DNA of 16,312 bases from an uncultured bacterium (GCA_905216175.1 CAJMSV010000038.1:1-16312), one strand, 5' to 3'. Shown: positions 1 to 6,632, numbered from the stretch's first letter. Notes: generated by a model not told the origin, from the sequence alone. Made by a program: numbers and translations.

Positions 1-1003
1 TGCCCTTTACCAGGATGCCGCATTTTGCCGCCCCGCCGATGCCGCCGAAGAACGAGAGCGGCACGGAGATGACGAGCGCGCACGGGCAGCTCACCACGAG
101 GAAGGTGAGGCCGCGCAGGATCCAGTCGGACCAGGCGCCCATGCCGGCGAGCGGCGGCACCACGGCGAGAAGCACCGCGGAGATCGTGACGACGGGCGTG
201 TAGACGCGGGCGAAGCGCGTGATGAAGTTCTCGGTACGCGCCTTCTTTTCGCTGGCATTCTCCACGCGCTCCAGAACACGCGCGACGGTGGACTCGCCAA
301 AGGGCTTGGTGGTGCGCACGTGGATGAGGCCCGTCATGTTGATGCAGCCGCTGATGATATCGTCGCCGGACTTGGCGGGGCGGGGGACTGACTCGCCCGT
401 GAGCGCGGCGGTGTCGAGCTGGGTTTCGCCCTCGACGATGACGCCGTCGATAGGCACGCGCTCGCCGGGCTTGACCACGATCACGGTGCCGACGGCGATG
501 TCGTCGGGGAAGACCTGCTCGAGCGTGCCGTCGGGCTGTTCGACGTTGGCGTAGTCGGGCACGATGTCCATCATGGCACTGATCGACTTGCGGCTCTTGC
601 CCACGGCGTATGCCTGGAACAGCTCGCCGACCTGGTAGAACAGCATGACGGCGGCGCCTTCGGCCATGTGCGGGTCGGTATCGGGGAAAAGCACCATGGC
701 AAACGCGCCGATAGTCGCGACGGCCATGAGGAAGCTCTCGTCGAAGGCCTTGCCGCGGCGGATGTTATTGAATGCCTTTTGCAGTACGTCGTAGCCGGCA
801 ATCAAAAACGGCACGAGGAACAGCACAAAGCTGGCGTAGATGTCGCCCGGGGTGCCGAATGCGGCGGTGAGGGTGCCAAGTTCGTCGAGGGCGTACACCA
901 CGGCAAAAATGCCCAGCGCTACCAGGATGCGGTTGCGCTTATGCTCGAGTGACTCTTTTTTCTTGCGCTTCTTCTTTTTCTTCTTGGGGTCGGCGGTGGC
1001 CAT
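1..1003 (-). CDS. Heavy-metal P1B-type ATPase (Zn/Cd/Pb efflux type), partial
   Basis: The first 334 residues of a metal-exporting P-type ATPase; the rest lies beyond the left edge. It would pump Zn2+/Cd2+-like ions out across the membrane using ATP. Seen: a Lys-rich N-terminus (about residues 7-16), four hydrophobic segments before the actuator domain, the actuator motif TGES at residues 202-205, and the metal-translocating CPC triad at 306-308 in SCPCALVISVP. The following SFFGGIGGA is typical of the Zn/Cd subgroup rather than the copper subgroup. The phosphorylation motif DKTGT falls outside the window. There is no N-terminal metal-binding domain; that domain is a separate gene just upstream (1105-1323). 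The start has GGAGG about 9 nt before ATG. An SmtB-like operator lies 23 bp upstream. Family call is firm; exact metal is inferred from the sensor. Confidence 0.93.
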   Translation of the reverse strand, partial: MATADPKKKKKKRKKKESLEHKRNRILVALGIFAVVYALDELGTLTAAFGTPGDIYASFVLFLVPFLIAGYDVLQKAFNNIRRGKAFDESFLMAVATIGAFAMVLFPDTDPHMAEGAAVMLFYQVGELFQAYAVGKSRKSISAMMDIVPDYANVEQPDGTLEQVFPDDIAVGTVIVVKPGERVPIDGVIVEGETQLDTAALTGESVPRPAKSGDDIISGCINMTGLIHVRTTKPFGESTVARVLERVENASEKKARTENFITRFARVYTPVVTISAVLLAVVPPLAGMGAWSDWILRGLTFLVVSCPCALVISVPLSFFGGIGGAAKCGILVKG

Positions 1004-1026
1004 GACTCGTATCCTCCCATTTGAAT

Positions 1027-1046
1027 GTATGAACACTCACTCATAT
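1027..1046. promoter_or_regulatory. Third SmtB/ArsR-type operator, in front of the ATPase gene
   Basis: A 20-bp site with ends TATGAACA and CTCATAT. It matches the operator core at 1766-1785 in 16 of 20 positions and is in the same orientation. It lies 23 bp upstream of the ATPase start, so the sensor encoded at 1386-1751 probably also controls the ATPase. No good minus-strand promoter is visible here. The plus strand carries TTGAAT (1021-1026), 17 bp, TATAAT (1044-1049), which points away from the ATPase. Confidence 0.6.
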
Positions 1047-1056
1047 AATTTCGCGT

Positions 1057-1085
1057 GCAAAGGCCGCGGCAAGCGCGGCCTTTGC
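1057..1085 (-). terminator. Hairpin after the HMA gene, possible weak terminator
   Basis: A perfect 12-bp stem (1057-1068 with 1074-1085) and a 5-nt loop, GC-rich with an AAA/TTT base, starting 20 bp past the HMA stop. No U-run follows on the minus strand, so it could instead be a processing or stabilising hairpin that lets some transcription continue into the ATPase gene. Confidence 0.5.
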
Positions 1086-1104
1086 AGGTTGGCGTAAACC
1101 TGGG

Positions 1105-1323
1105 CTAGAGAATGATCTCGCAGTCCGGCTCGGCGTCGGCCGTAAACTCTACAACGCGATCGAGGACCTCGTCGAACTCGGCGTCATCGGCTTCGAGCGT
1201 CAGCTTCTGGGTCATAAAGTTGACGGACACGGATTTGACGCCCTCGAGCTTGGCCAGCTCGTCCTGAAGCTCGCGCGCGCAGTTGGCGCAGTCGATCTCG
1301 TCGAGTTTAAACTGCTTTTTCAT
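1105..1323 (-). CDS. Stand-alone heavy-metal-associated (HMA) domain protein
   Basis: A 72-residue cytosolic protein with the ferredoxin-like HMA fold. The metal-binding CxxC is C12-A-N-C15 in the context IDCANCA, which is typical of the N-terminal domains of Zn/Cd ATPases and differs from the GMTCxxC of copper chaperones. A further Cys lies near the C-terminus (EPDCEIIL). Likely role: binds metal and hands it to the ATPase encoded downstream, which lacks this domain, or acts as a buffer. It follows the sensor gene by 62 bp on the same strand, so the two are probably one transcript. AAAGGAA precedes ATG at 1323 at good spacing. Domain call is firm; the delivery role is inferred. Confidence 0.88.
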   Translation of the reverse strand: MKKQFKLDEIDCANCARELQDELAKLEGVKSVSVNFMTQKLTLEADDAEFDEVLDRVVEFTADAEPDCEIIL

Positions 1324-1385
1324 GGTGGGTTCCTTTCCCTGTTTTGCGGCTTGGGTGCAGGCCGCGCTGGTACCGTGGTTGGTTG

Positions 1386-1751
1386 CTATTCGCAGATATG
1401 GCTCATGCCCTGGTTGAGCATGGTGTAGACGTGATCGTCGGCAAGCGAGTAGAGGATGTTGCGGCCGTCGCGGCGGAACTTGACCAGGTGCGACTGCTTA
1501 AGCGTGCGCAGCTGGTGCGATACTGCCGATTGCGAGGTCGCGGTCGCCTCGGCGATGTCGGCCACGCAGAGCTCGCGGCCCATGAGGGCATAGAGAATCT
1601 TGATGCGCGTGGTGTCGCTGAAGACCTTGAACAGGTCGGCGAGGTCGTAGAGAAGCTCCTCGTCGGGAAGGTCCTCGGGCGAGCAGGTGGTGGGGATCAC
1701 GGGTTCGTTGGCCTCGATGTCGGGTTTCGTTTCATCAGCGTGTTCGCTCAT
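1386..1751 (-). CDS. ArsR/SmtB-family metal-responsive repressor (zinc-type site)
   Basis: A 121-residue winged-helix repressor. The recognition region is TSQSAVSHQLRTL and the wing is FRRDGRNILYSL. The C-terminal helix carries D105, H107, H118 and E121, matching the D-x-H-x(10)-H-x-x-E zinc ligand set of the alpha-5 site in SmtB/CzrA. E121 is the last residue. The alpha-3 region reads ELCVADIAE, with one of the cysteines used by CadC-type sensors but not the second, and the N-terminal arm has one Cys (C23). Zinc sensing is therefore more likely than a CadC-type Cd/Pb site. In this family the apo form represses and metal releases it. It is the first gene of the metal module, downstream of a promoter overlapped by matching operators. 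AAAGGA precedes the ATG. Confidence 0.92.
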   Translation of the reverse strand: MSEHADETKPDIEANEPVIPTTCSPEDLPDEELLYDLADLFKVFSDTTRIKILYALMGRELCVADIAEATATSQSAVSHQLRTLKQSHLVKFRRDGRNILYSLADDHVYTMLNQGMSHICE

Positions 1752-1764
1752 TGCAGCATCCTTT

Positions 1765-1787
1765 CATATGAACATGCGCTCATATAA
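1765..1787. promoter_or_regulatory. Operator 1 for the ArsR/SmtB repressor (left arm)
   Basis: Left arm of a perfect 23-bp inverted repeat whose other arm is 1799-1821; the spacer is 11 bp. Each arm is itself an imperfect palindrome (ATATGA...TCATAT), resembling the 12-2-12 operators of the SmtB/CzrA family. This arm lies between the predicted transcription start and the repressor ATG. Confidence 0.75.
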
Positions 1788-1797
1788 CTTACTTCCG

Positions 1798-1825
1798 ATT
1801 ATATGAGCGCATGTTCATATGTCAA
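1798..1825 (-). promoter_or_regulatory. Promoter of the repressor-HMA operon
   Basis: On the minus strand the sequence is TTGACA (1825-1820), a 16-bp spacer, and TATAAT (1803-1798). Both hexamers are perfect sigma-70-type consensus. The spacer is almost entirely operator 2. Confidence 0.85.
1799..1821. promoter_or_regulatory. Operator 2 for the ArsR/SmtB repressor (right arm)
   Basis: Right arm of the perfect inverted repeat with 1765-1787. It fills the spacer between the -35 and -10 hexamers of the repressor promoter, so bound repressor would block RNA polymerase directly and produce autoregulation. Confidence 0.78.
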
Positions 1826-1901
1826 TACAATTTGCGATAATTTCGATGACTGCTTGCCGCCTCTGCAATTTTCTGTGGGTTGGGATGCATCGACGCAATG
1901 C

Positions 1902-1930
1902 TCGCCAACATATTTCGAGATGTTCGGCCA
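1902..1930 (-). repeat. 29-bp dispersed repeat, copy A (inverted)
   Basis: Reads on the minus strand as TGGCCGAACATCTCGAAATA followed by TGTTGGCGA. Identity to the reverse complement of copy D over 31 bp is 26/31. Pairs in inverted orientation with copy B. Confidence 0.7.
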
Positions 1931-2092
1931 GCATGCTAAGAAAGCCGCCTCGAGAAGCATCAGAACTGTTCATATTTGTACTTAATCTTGTTAAATATCG
2001 TGAGAATCAGTTCTTTCTCTACGGGAGTTCCTGTGGCATCAGTTTTATCTAAAGTTAAATTGAGCATTGCCGTAGCCAATCAGGCACATCGT

Positions 2093-2121
2093 TGGCCGAA
2101 TAAGTCGAAAAATGTAGGTGG
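2093..2121 (+). repeat. 29-bp dispersed repeat, copy B
   Basis: Begins TGGCCGAATAAGTCG and ends ATGTAGGTGG. It matches copy D (3724-3752) at 27 of 29 positions, in the same orientation. Confidence 0.85.
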
Positions 2122-2140
2122 ACATCCGCAGAGACCGCCT

Positions 2141-3349
2141 TTAGAAGAGCGAATTCTCAATTAGATCAATAATCGCATCGTCTTCCGTGCGGTTCTCATC
2201 GATTTTTACGGATATGTCGCATTCCCAAGGCCCATTGATTTCCTCAGCAAGGGCCCCGACGTGTTGCATGTCGTCGGGTTCGGGCACATCGTTGATGCTC
2301 GGGTCATCAGCTTGCGGATATTGGCTTGCAATTTCGCGCTTGGTGGCCTCTTCTTCTTTGAGTGCCTCCAGGACGCGGCGACCGTATTCGAAGTAGCGCC
2401 GCAAGACAAATTGACGAAGAGTTTCTTGCAGGATGGCGAAGTTATCCGGTAGCCGACCGGGCCAGATCTTCTCGCGAATGCGAATCGCTTCCATGACCCG
2501 TCTAAAAGCGGACTGCTTGAAAAACGAATGACGACTAACTGTGATAACGGCATATCCCATGTTTCGCAGCGTGTTTCGGCGTTCCTCGTCAATTGATTGC
2601 TGCTCGGGATCGTCGTGGTAAAAGCCGCTGTATTCGATATCGGTCATCGAATTTTCGAGCAGCGCGTCGAGGTAGAAAACCGTCCGTCGCGTTAGGGCGG
2701 CGTATCTTTTGGGGACTGGGATCGGATAATCCGTTTTGATAGCGCGTATGGCTAAGCCACCCATTGACTTGGGCATTGTCAGCATCATGACAAACGCCGT
2801 TTCGAGTGGGGAGCGACAGCCTTCGCGTACATAAGAAAGTGCCTTAAGGGCTTTATTGGATCCACGATACCCCGATGCCTTTGAAAAGAAGGCTCTGAGC
2901 TCTTCAACGCTGGTTAGGGCTGGGCGCTCGCGATATTGAGTTTCGTCGGACGTTTCAAGCGCGTAGGAGCCGCAGATTTCAAAGTAATACTCAACGAGCT
3001 CAGTAAGGTTGAGGTCGGCTGTTGCTTCTAACGCGCACAGCTTGATATCGACGATGTAGACGTTCGGCTCGAGTTCTAGGTAGCTTTCTGCATTAAACGT
3101 ATAGCGCGTGCAGTGGCAGATGCAGCCCTTACGGTGCCTTTTGGCATTATTGGAAAACGTCAGCACATGGATGCTTTCAGAATCGACATTCTTTCTGTTG
3201 AGCCATGCTCGTGCCGCTTCCAGGTCGGACGTGGTCGGCGCAGACACCCTGATCTTTTCCATAGGTATGGGATCGATCGCGTAGCTAGCGAGCGAGTTGG
3301 CTGTTTGGTATACAGCGCGTGCCGTGGTATGTGACAGAACGATTCCCAT
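2141..3349 (-). CDS. DUF559/Vsr-like putative nuclease-fold protein (Coriobacteriia-type family)
   Basis: 402 residues, function unknown. The middle resembles the DUF559/Vsr-like branch of the PD-(D/E)XK nuclease superfamily: E183 in SPLE, then D237-I-E239-Y, H245, and DEERRNTLRNMGYAVITVS (254-272), which matches the 'D..R...L...G..V' stretch of DUF559. The usual catalytic Lys after D-x-E is not evident, so activity is uncertain. The N-terminal half (VLSHTTA, HVLTFS, a region near 95-130 ending ELVEYYFEICGSYAL) recalls a paralogous family I associate with Collinsella and relatives, sometimes labelled AbiEi-like. The last ~75 residues are acidic and look unique. No clear Shine-Dalgarno precedes ATG 3349; it was chosen because family members start just before LSHTTA. 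It is a lone gene flanked by repeats. Fold call moderate, role unknown. Confidence 0.72.
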   Translation of the reverse strand: MGIVLSHTTARAVYQTANSLASYAIDPIPMEKIRVSAPTTSDLEAARAWLNRKNVDSESIHVLTFSNNAKRHRKGCICHCTRYTFNAESYLELEPNVYIVDIKLCALEATADLNLTELVEYYFEICGSYALETSDETQYRERPALTSVEELRAFFSKASGYRGSNKALKALSYVREGCRSPLETAFVMMLTMPKSMGGLAIRAIKTDYPIPVPKRYAALTRRTVFYLDALLENSMTDIEYSGFYHDDPEQQSIDEERRNTLRNMGYAVITVSRHSFFKQSAFRRVMEAIRIREKIWPGRLPDNFAILQETLRQFVLRRYFEYGRRVLEALKEEEATKREIASQYPQADDPSINDVPEPDDMQHVGALAEEINGPWECDISVKIDENRTEDDAIIDLIENSLF

Positions 3350-3381
3350 ACACGCATGATGGCATGGCAGAAGCCACGTAC

Positions 3382-3397
3382 GCCCGAAACTTCGGGC
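3382..3397 (-). other. Small GC-rich hairpin in the DUF559 gene leader
   Basis: A 6-bp stem GCCCGA/TCGGGC with a 4-nt loop, about 30 nt before the ATG at 3349. No U-run follows. It may affect translation of a gene that has no obvious Shine-Dalgarno. Confidence 0.3.
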
Positions 3398-3562
3398 AAC
3401 GGTATTGGGGCACGGCTTATCTTCTGCGAACGGTGGGCTTTTGAGCTGTCGTATCGAGGGAGCAGCTTCGGCTGGGGAGGTTTCTGCCAGCTGCGCCTTT
3501 TTTGGTGATCTTTAGTTGCGAATTCGTAGCCTCTAAGCGTTTTTGCTGACCGTCCAGATGTC

Positions 3563-3591
3563 TCACCAACATAATTTGAGTTATTCGGCCT
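3563..3591 (-). repeat. 29-bp dispersed repeat, copy C (diverged, inverted)
   Basis: Plus strand reads TCACCAACATAATTTGAG then TTATTCGGCCT. It matches the reverse complement of copy D at 22 of 29 positions. The outer CACC.ACAT and GAGTT.TTCGGCC blocks are kept. Confidence 0.6.
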
Positions 3592-3723
3592 TATCCTAAA
3601 TGAATGGTGCGATCGCAACGTCTAATTCGAATTGATTCAGGTAGATTAATGGGGCTTGGTTGCGAAATTAAGGCGACTACAGCGCTCGATTGCGGTTCGA
3701 GGGGCCTTGACTAGTGGTTCAGC

Positions 3724-3752
3724 TGGCCGAACAACTCGAAAAATGTAGGTGG
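3724..3752 (+). repeat. 29-bp dispersed repeat, copy D
   Basis: Begins TGGCCGAACAACTCG and ends ATGTAGGTGG; 27/29 identical to copy B about 1.6 kb away. Pairs in inverted orientation with copy C. Confidence 0.85.
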
Positions 3753-3800
3753 GCCAACCAGTCGACTGTGTGAAGCACGCGTATTTGCTCGTTTTGATGA

Positions 3801-3836
3801 AAACTAGGGTGAAGCCATAAGGCTGCGCCCTAGTTT
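3801..3836 (-). terminator. Intrinsic terminator of the exonuclease gene
   Basis: A 16-bp stem (3801-3816 with 3821-3836) with two mismatches and an ATAA-type loop. On the minus strand it ends CTAGTTTTCATC, giving a short U-run. It lies 66 bp past the exonuclease stop codon. Confidence 0.7.
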
Positions 3837-3901
3837 ACTGCGTGCCGGTGCGCCCAGACGGATTGCGCTGTGCCTGGCGGGCGCTCCCGCAGGTGGATCG
3901 G

Positions 3902-4870
3902 TTATTTCGCAAACAGGTTCTTGAGGTTGAACTCGGCTTGGACGGTACGGAGCATGAGGTCGGTGTCGTCGAGGCCCAGGTGCTGCTCGTTGGCGTCGGC
4001 GGCGAGGGTGCCACGGCGGCGCGCCCAGTTCTCGAGCGCAGCGGGCGCGGACTCGCGGGGGAGCGAGCGCACGTCGGCGTCCAGGCTGCGGCAGATCTGG
4101 CGCGAGTCGATGACGATGATCTTGCCTGCGCGGCGTGCCTCGGCGTAACCGTCCAGGTGGATTTTGAACCAGCTGTCCTCGAAGGCGGCATTATGTGCCA
4201 TATAGGGATACTTCTTCATGAGCTTGAGCAGCTGCTTCTGCAGCTCCTTGTTCTCGCGGAACGGCTTTTTGCCGTCGATGTCGTCCCAGGTGATGTGATG
4301 GATGTTCGATAGCGGCACATCCTCGCCGCGGTAGATGTCGGGCAGGCCGCAGTAGCGTGCCTCGGCGTCATGCGGCACGGCGTCGCTGGTGAGATCCATG
4401 ATCTCCCAGCCCACGTTGATGATGTAGCCGCGCTCGGGCGCGCGACCGGTGGTCTCGATGTCGATGCCCAGCACCGTGCCTTGGATGGGCTTGCGGGCAT
4501 AGGCTACGCCGAGTGCGTCGCGGTCACCGCGGATCTCGCGCATGACCGATGCGGCGGTGCGCTTTTGCATCTTGCCGATGGCGGCACAGGTGTCGGCATC
4601 GGACAGGCCGCGCGAGAGCGTCGCGGGCGTCACGTTGCGCAGGCGCGCCTCGCCGATCTGGTCGCACAGGTCCCGGTTGCGGTCGGCCAGGTCGCGCACA
4701 GTGGCAAAGTCGAAGCCGGGGTCGCCCTCGGCGGTAAAGTACTCGGTCTCGAGCACCTTGAGGGCCTCCTCGCCCTTCTGGCGCTCGGACTCCATGGCGC
4801 CGTGATCGCCATAGATAAACATGGGGATAAACGGCTGGCGCTCGTATTCGAGTGCTTGCGAAACATTCAT
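3902..4870 (-). CDS. 3'-5' exonuclease domain protein (DEDDh / DnaQ-like)
   Basis: 322 residues. The nuclease domain occupies about 130-322. Exo I is GIDIETTG with D137 and E139, Exo II is HNAAFED (226-232), and Exo III is H297 with D302 in HLGLDDTDL. These are the four acidic residues and His of a DEDDh 3'-5' exonuclease, as in DnaQ or ExoX-type proteins. Residues 1-130 form an extension rich in charged residues that I do not recognise. The protein lacks helicase or polymerase parts, so a role in DNA or RNA end trimming is likely but the substrate is unknown. AGGAG lies 6 nt before the ATG at 4870. It is a lone gene, divergent from the exporter at 5042, with a terminator at 3801-3836. Confidence 0.88.
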   Translation of the reverse strand: MNVSQALEYERQPFIPMFIYGDHGAMESERQKGEEALKVLETEYFTAEGDPGFDFATVRDLADRNRDLCDQIGEARLRNVTPATLSRGLSDADTCAAIGKMQKRTAASVMREIRGDRDALGVAYARKPIQGTVLGIDIETTGRAPERGYIINVGWEIMDLTSDAVPHDAEARYCGLPDIYRGEDVPLSNIHHITWDDIDGKKPFRENKELQKQLLKLMKKYPYMAHNAAFEDSWFKIHLDGYAEARRAGKIIVIDSRQICRSLDADVRSLPRESAPAALENWARRRGTLAADANEQHLGLDDTDLMLRTVQAEFNLKNLFAK

Positions 4871-5041
4871 ATGCTGCTCCTTGGACGGGCCGCGTCGCGC
4901 GGCTCGGGGTTACTGAGTTGTGGCGAGATGATAGTTTACCATGGGCAACTACTGGCACCGCGCCCGGGACCACTACAATACCCTAGTTGACCGCTAGGAC
5001 TTTTACAATGCTGCCGAAAGACACGAAAGGTTCCATCCGTC

Positions 5042-6130
5042 ATGGATTTACTGATTGATATTCTGCTCGACGCCGGCAAGGACACGCTGTCCCTGGTGCC
5101 GTTTTTGTTGGTGACGTATCTTGCCCTCGAGACACTTGAGCACGTTGCGGGCGACCGCGTCAACGGCGCTATCAAGCGCGCCGGCGCCGCGGGCCCCGTG
5201 GTTAGCTCGCTGCTGGGCATGGTGCCGCAGTGCGGCTTTTCGGCCATGGCGGCAACGCTGTACGCTGGCCGCGTCGTGACGCTAGGCACGCTGGTCGCCG
5301 TGTTCCTCTCGACCTCCGACGAGATGTTGCCGCTGTTGCTCGCCGAGCAAGTTCCCGTGCAGACCATGGCGATGCTTTTGGCTTCGAAGGCACTGATCGC
5401 GCTGGTCACGGGCTTTATCGTGGACGCCGCCATTCGCGGCCTGCGTCGTAACGCTCGCGCGCATGCGGCGATTCGCCGTACCGTGCTGGGGACCGCTGCT
5501 AATCCGGCTCATGTGAACTGCGCGCACGACGACCACAGCGGCGGTGACATCATCGACGAGGTGGCCGAGGCGGGCGTGAGCGCCGACCACATCCACGAGT
5601 TGTGCGAGCGCGACCATTGCGGTTGCGATGAAGATGAGGACGAGCACGAACACGGACATGGACACGATCACGGTCATGAGGGCGAGCATGAACACCATGA
5701 TGGCCACGGTCACTCCCACTCTCACGAGGGCGCGCCCCTCCTGTCGATTATTCGCAGCGCCATCTCGCACACCGTGCAGGTATCGGTATTCATTTTTCTG
5801 GTGACGCTGATTCTGGTCGCCGTGCTCGAGACCTTCGGCGAGTCCGCGATCGAGCAGTTCCTGCGTGGCAACGAGACGCTCGCCGTCTTGGGCTCGGCGC
5901 TTGTCGGCCTGATTCCCAACTGCTCGGCGAGCGTGGTCATTACGCAGCTGTATCTGGAAGGCGCGCTGCAACTGGCGCCGATGCTCGCCGGCACGCTCAT
6001 TTCCGCCGGCGTGGGTTATCTGGTGCTGTTCCGCACCAACCGCAGCGCCCGCGAAAATGCCGTGTTCCTGATCATGATGTACGTCATCGGCGCCGGTTGG
6101 GGACTCGTTCTCTCCGCCTTTGGTCTCTAA
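5042..6130 (+). CDS. Putative 10-TM heavy-metal exporter (ArsP_2-like permease)
   Basis: 362 residues, an integral membrane protein made of two related halves. Each half has a hydrophobic hairpin with a Pro-x-Cys motif: VPQCGFS at 61-67 and IPNCSAS at 291-297. A long cytosolic or external loop (about 155-230) is packed with His, Asp and Glu, plus Cys at 188, 193 and 195, a likely metal-binding stretch. This architecture fits the 'putative 10TM heavy-metal exporter' family (ArsP_2 type), annotated variously as an arsenic or manganese efflux protein; the substrate cannot be told from sequence. The start is preceded by AAAGG at 12 nt, a rather long spacing, but no better start is seen. It ends 19 bp from the convergent DUF188 gene with no obvious terminator between. 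Confidence 0.82.
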   Translation: MDLLIDILLDAGKDTLSLVPFLLVTYLALETLEHVAGDRVNGAIKRAGAAGPVVSSLLGMVPQCGFSAMAATLYAGRVVTLGTLVAVFLSTSDEMLPLLLAEQVPVQTMAMLLASKALIALVTGFIVDAAIRGLRRNARAHAAIRRTVLGTAANPAHVNCAHDDHSGGDIIDEVAEAGVSADHIHELCERDHCGCDEDEDEHEHGHGHDHGHEGEHEHHDGHGHSHSHEGAPLLSIIRSAISHTVQVSVFIFLVTLILVAVLETFGESAIEQFLRGNETLAVLGSALVGLIPNCSASVVITQLYLEGALQLAPMLAGTLISAGVGYLVLFRTNRSARENAVFLIMMYVIGAGWGLVLSAFGL

Positions 6131-6149
6131 GCCCAAAAATCTACCTTGT

Positions 6150-6632
6150 TTAGCGTAACAGCTCGGTGAGGTTGCGTTTAAAGCGGGCGCGGTCTTCGCT
6201 GGTAAATGCCGCCGGACCGCGAGTGCGTCCGCCGGCGCGGCGCACCTTCTTTTCCTCGTGGCGAATAAACAGTTGCATGTCGATGGTCGCCTTATCGTAG
6301 ACGCGCCCGCGTACGCCGATGGCGGCGGCATCGCGCCCGAGCACCATGCTCGCCAAGCCAATGTCCTGCGTCACGACTACGTCGCCCGCCTGCAGGCGTT
6401 CGACAATGGCAAAGTCGGCGCTGTCGGCGCCCACGCTCGCATCGAGCGTCGTGACCCAAAATCCGCGTCGCGCATGCTCGACGTCGCGCGGATCGTCGCG
6501 GCGAATGTGGCGTTCCAGGTTCTGTGTGCTGTTGCCGGCGATAACGACGGCGACGCCCGCCCGCCGCGCGCAGTCAATCGACTCGCGCGTGACCGGGCAG
6601 GCGTCTGCATCAATAAAGAGCGTTCGCGGCAT
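6150..6632 (-). CDS. YaiI/YqxD (DUF188, UPF0178) family protein
   Basis: 160 residues, the usual length for UPF0178. Family marks: FIDADACPV at 6-14 (D8 and D10), ADFAIVERL, GDVVVTQDIGLA, GVRGRVYDKATID, and the C-terminal RRAGGRTRGPAAFTSEDRA. The fold is PIN/NYN-like, so the conserved Asp residues may bind a metal, but the biochemical role of the family is not established. The ATG follows the stop of the DUF308 gene with no gap (TAG then ATG). Only a weak Shine-Dalgarno is present, which suggests translational coupling. Family call firm. Confidence 0.93.
   Translation of the reverse strand: MPRTLFIDADACPVTRESIDCARRAGVAVVIAGNSTQNLERHIRRDDPRDVEHARRGFWVTTLDASVGADSADFAIVERLQAGDVVVTQDIGLASMVLGRDAAAIGVRGRVYDKATIDMQLFIRHEEKKVRRAGGRTRGPAAFTSEDRARFKRNLTELLR

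Larger units (their letters stand above)
1826..2140. other. AT-richer gene-free stretch between metal module and DUF559 gene
   Basis: No convincing gene on either strand; short open frames show no family resemblance. It holds two copies of the 29-bp repeat in opposite orientations (1902-1930 and 2093-2121), the second only about 20 bp past the stop of the DUF559 gene. The segment between them is clearly AT-richer than the surrounding genes. Confidence 0.6.
3350..3901. other. Gene-free leader and intergenic region upstream of the DUF559 gene
   Basis: No supported gene. An open minus-strand frame running from about 3618 into the DUF559 gene overlaps it and is rejected. The stretch holds a small hairpin (3382-3397), two copies of the 29-bp repeat in opposite orientation (3563-3591 and 3724-3752), and the terminator of the exonuclease gene (3801-3836). 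No promoter for the DUF559 gene could be assigned. Confidence 0.55.

Noticed and set aside
3160..3618. 152-codon minus-strand frame upstream of and overlapping the DUF559 gene
   Set aside because: Overlaps the DUF559 N-terminus in another frame, basic low-information composition, no start signal. The upstream DNA may be conserved as an intergenic repeat, but not as a protein.
3563..3752. Inverted repeat pair C/D as a complete insertion sequence
   Set aside because: Only about 190 bp, no transposase reading frame, no target duplication; kept as a repeat, not a mobile element.
4987..5009. TTGACC followed by TACAAT before the exporter gene, as a promoter
   Set aside because: The spacer is only 11 bp, too short for a sigma-70-type promoter; no acceptable -35 exists for either of the two TACAAT hexamers nearby.
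5282..6361. 359-codon minus-strand open frame overlapping the metal exporter and DUF188 gene
   Set aside because: Its sequence mirrors the exporter's His-rich loop as a Met/Val-rich stretch, and it overlaps two better genes.
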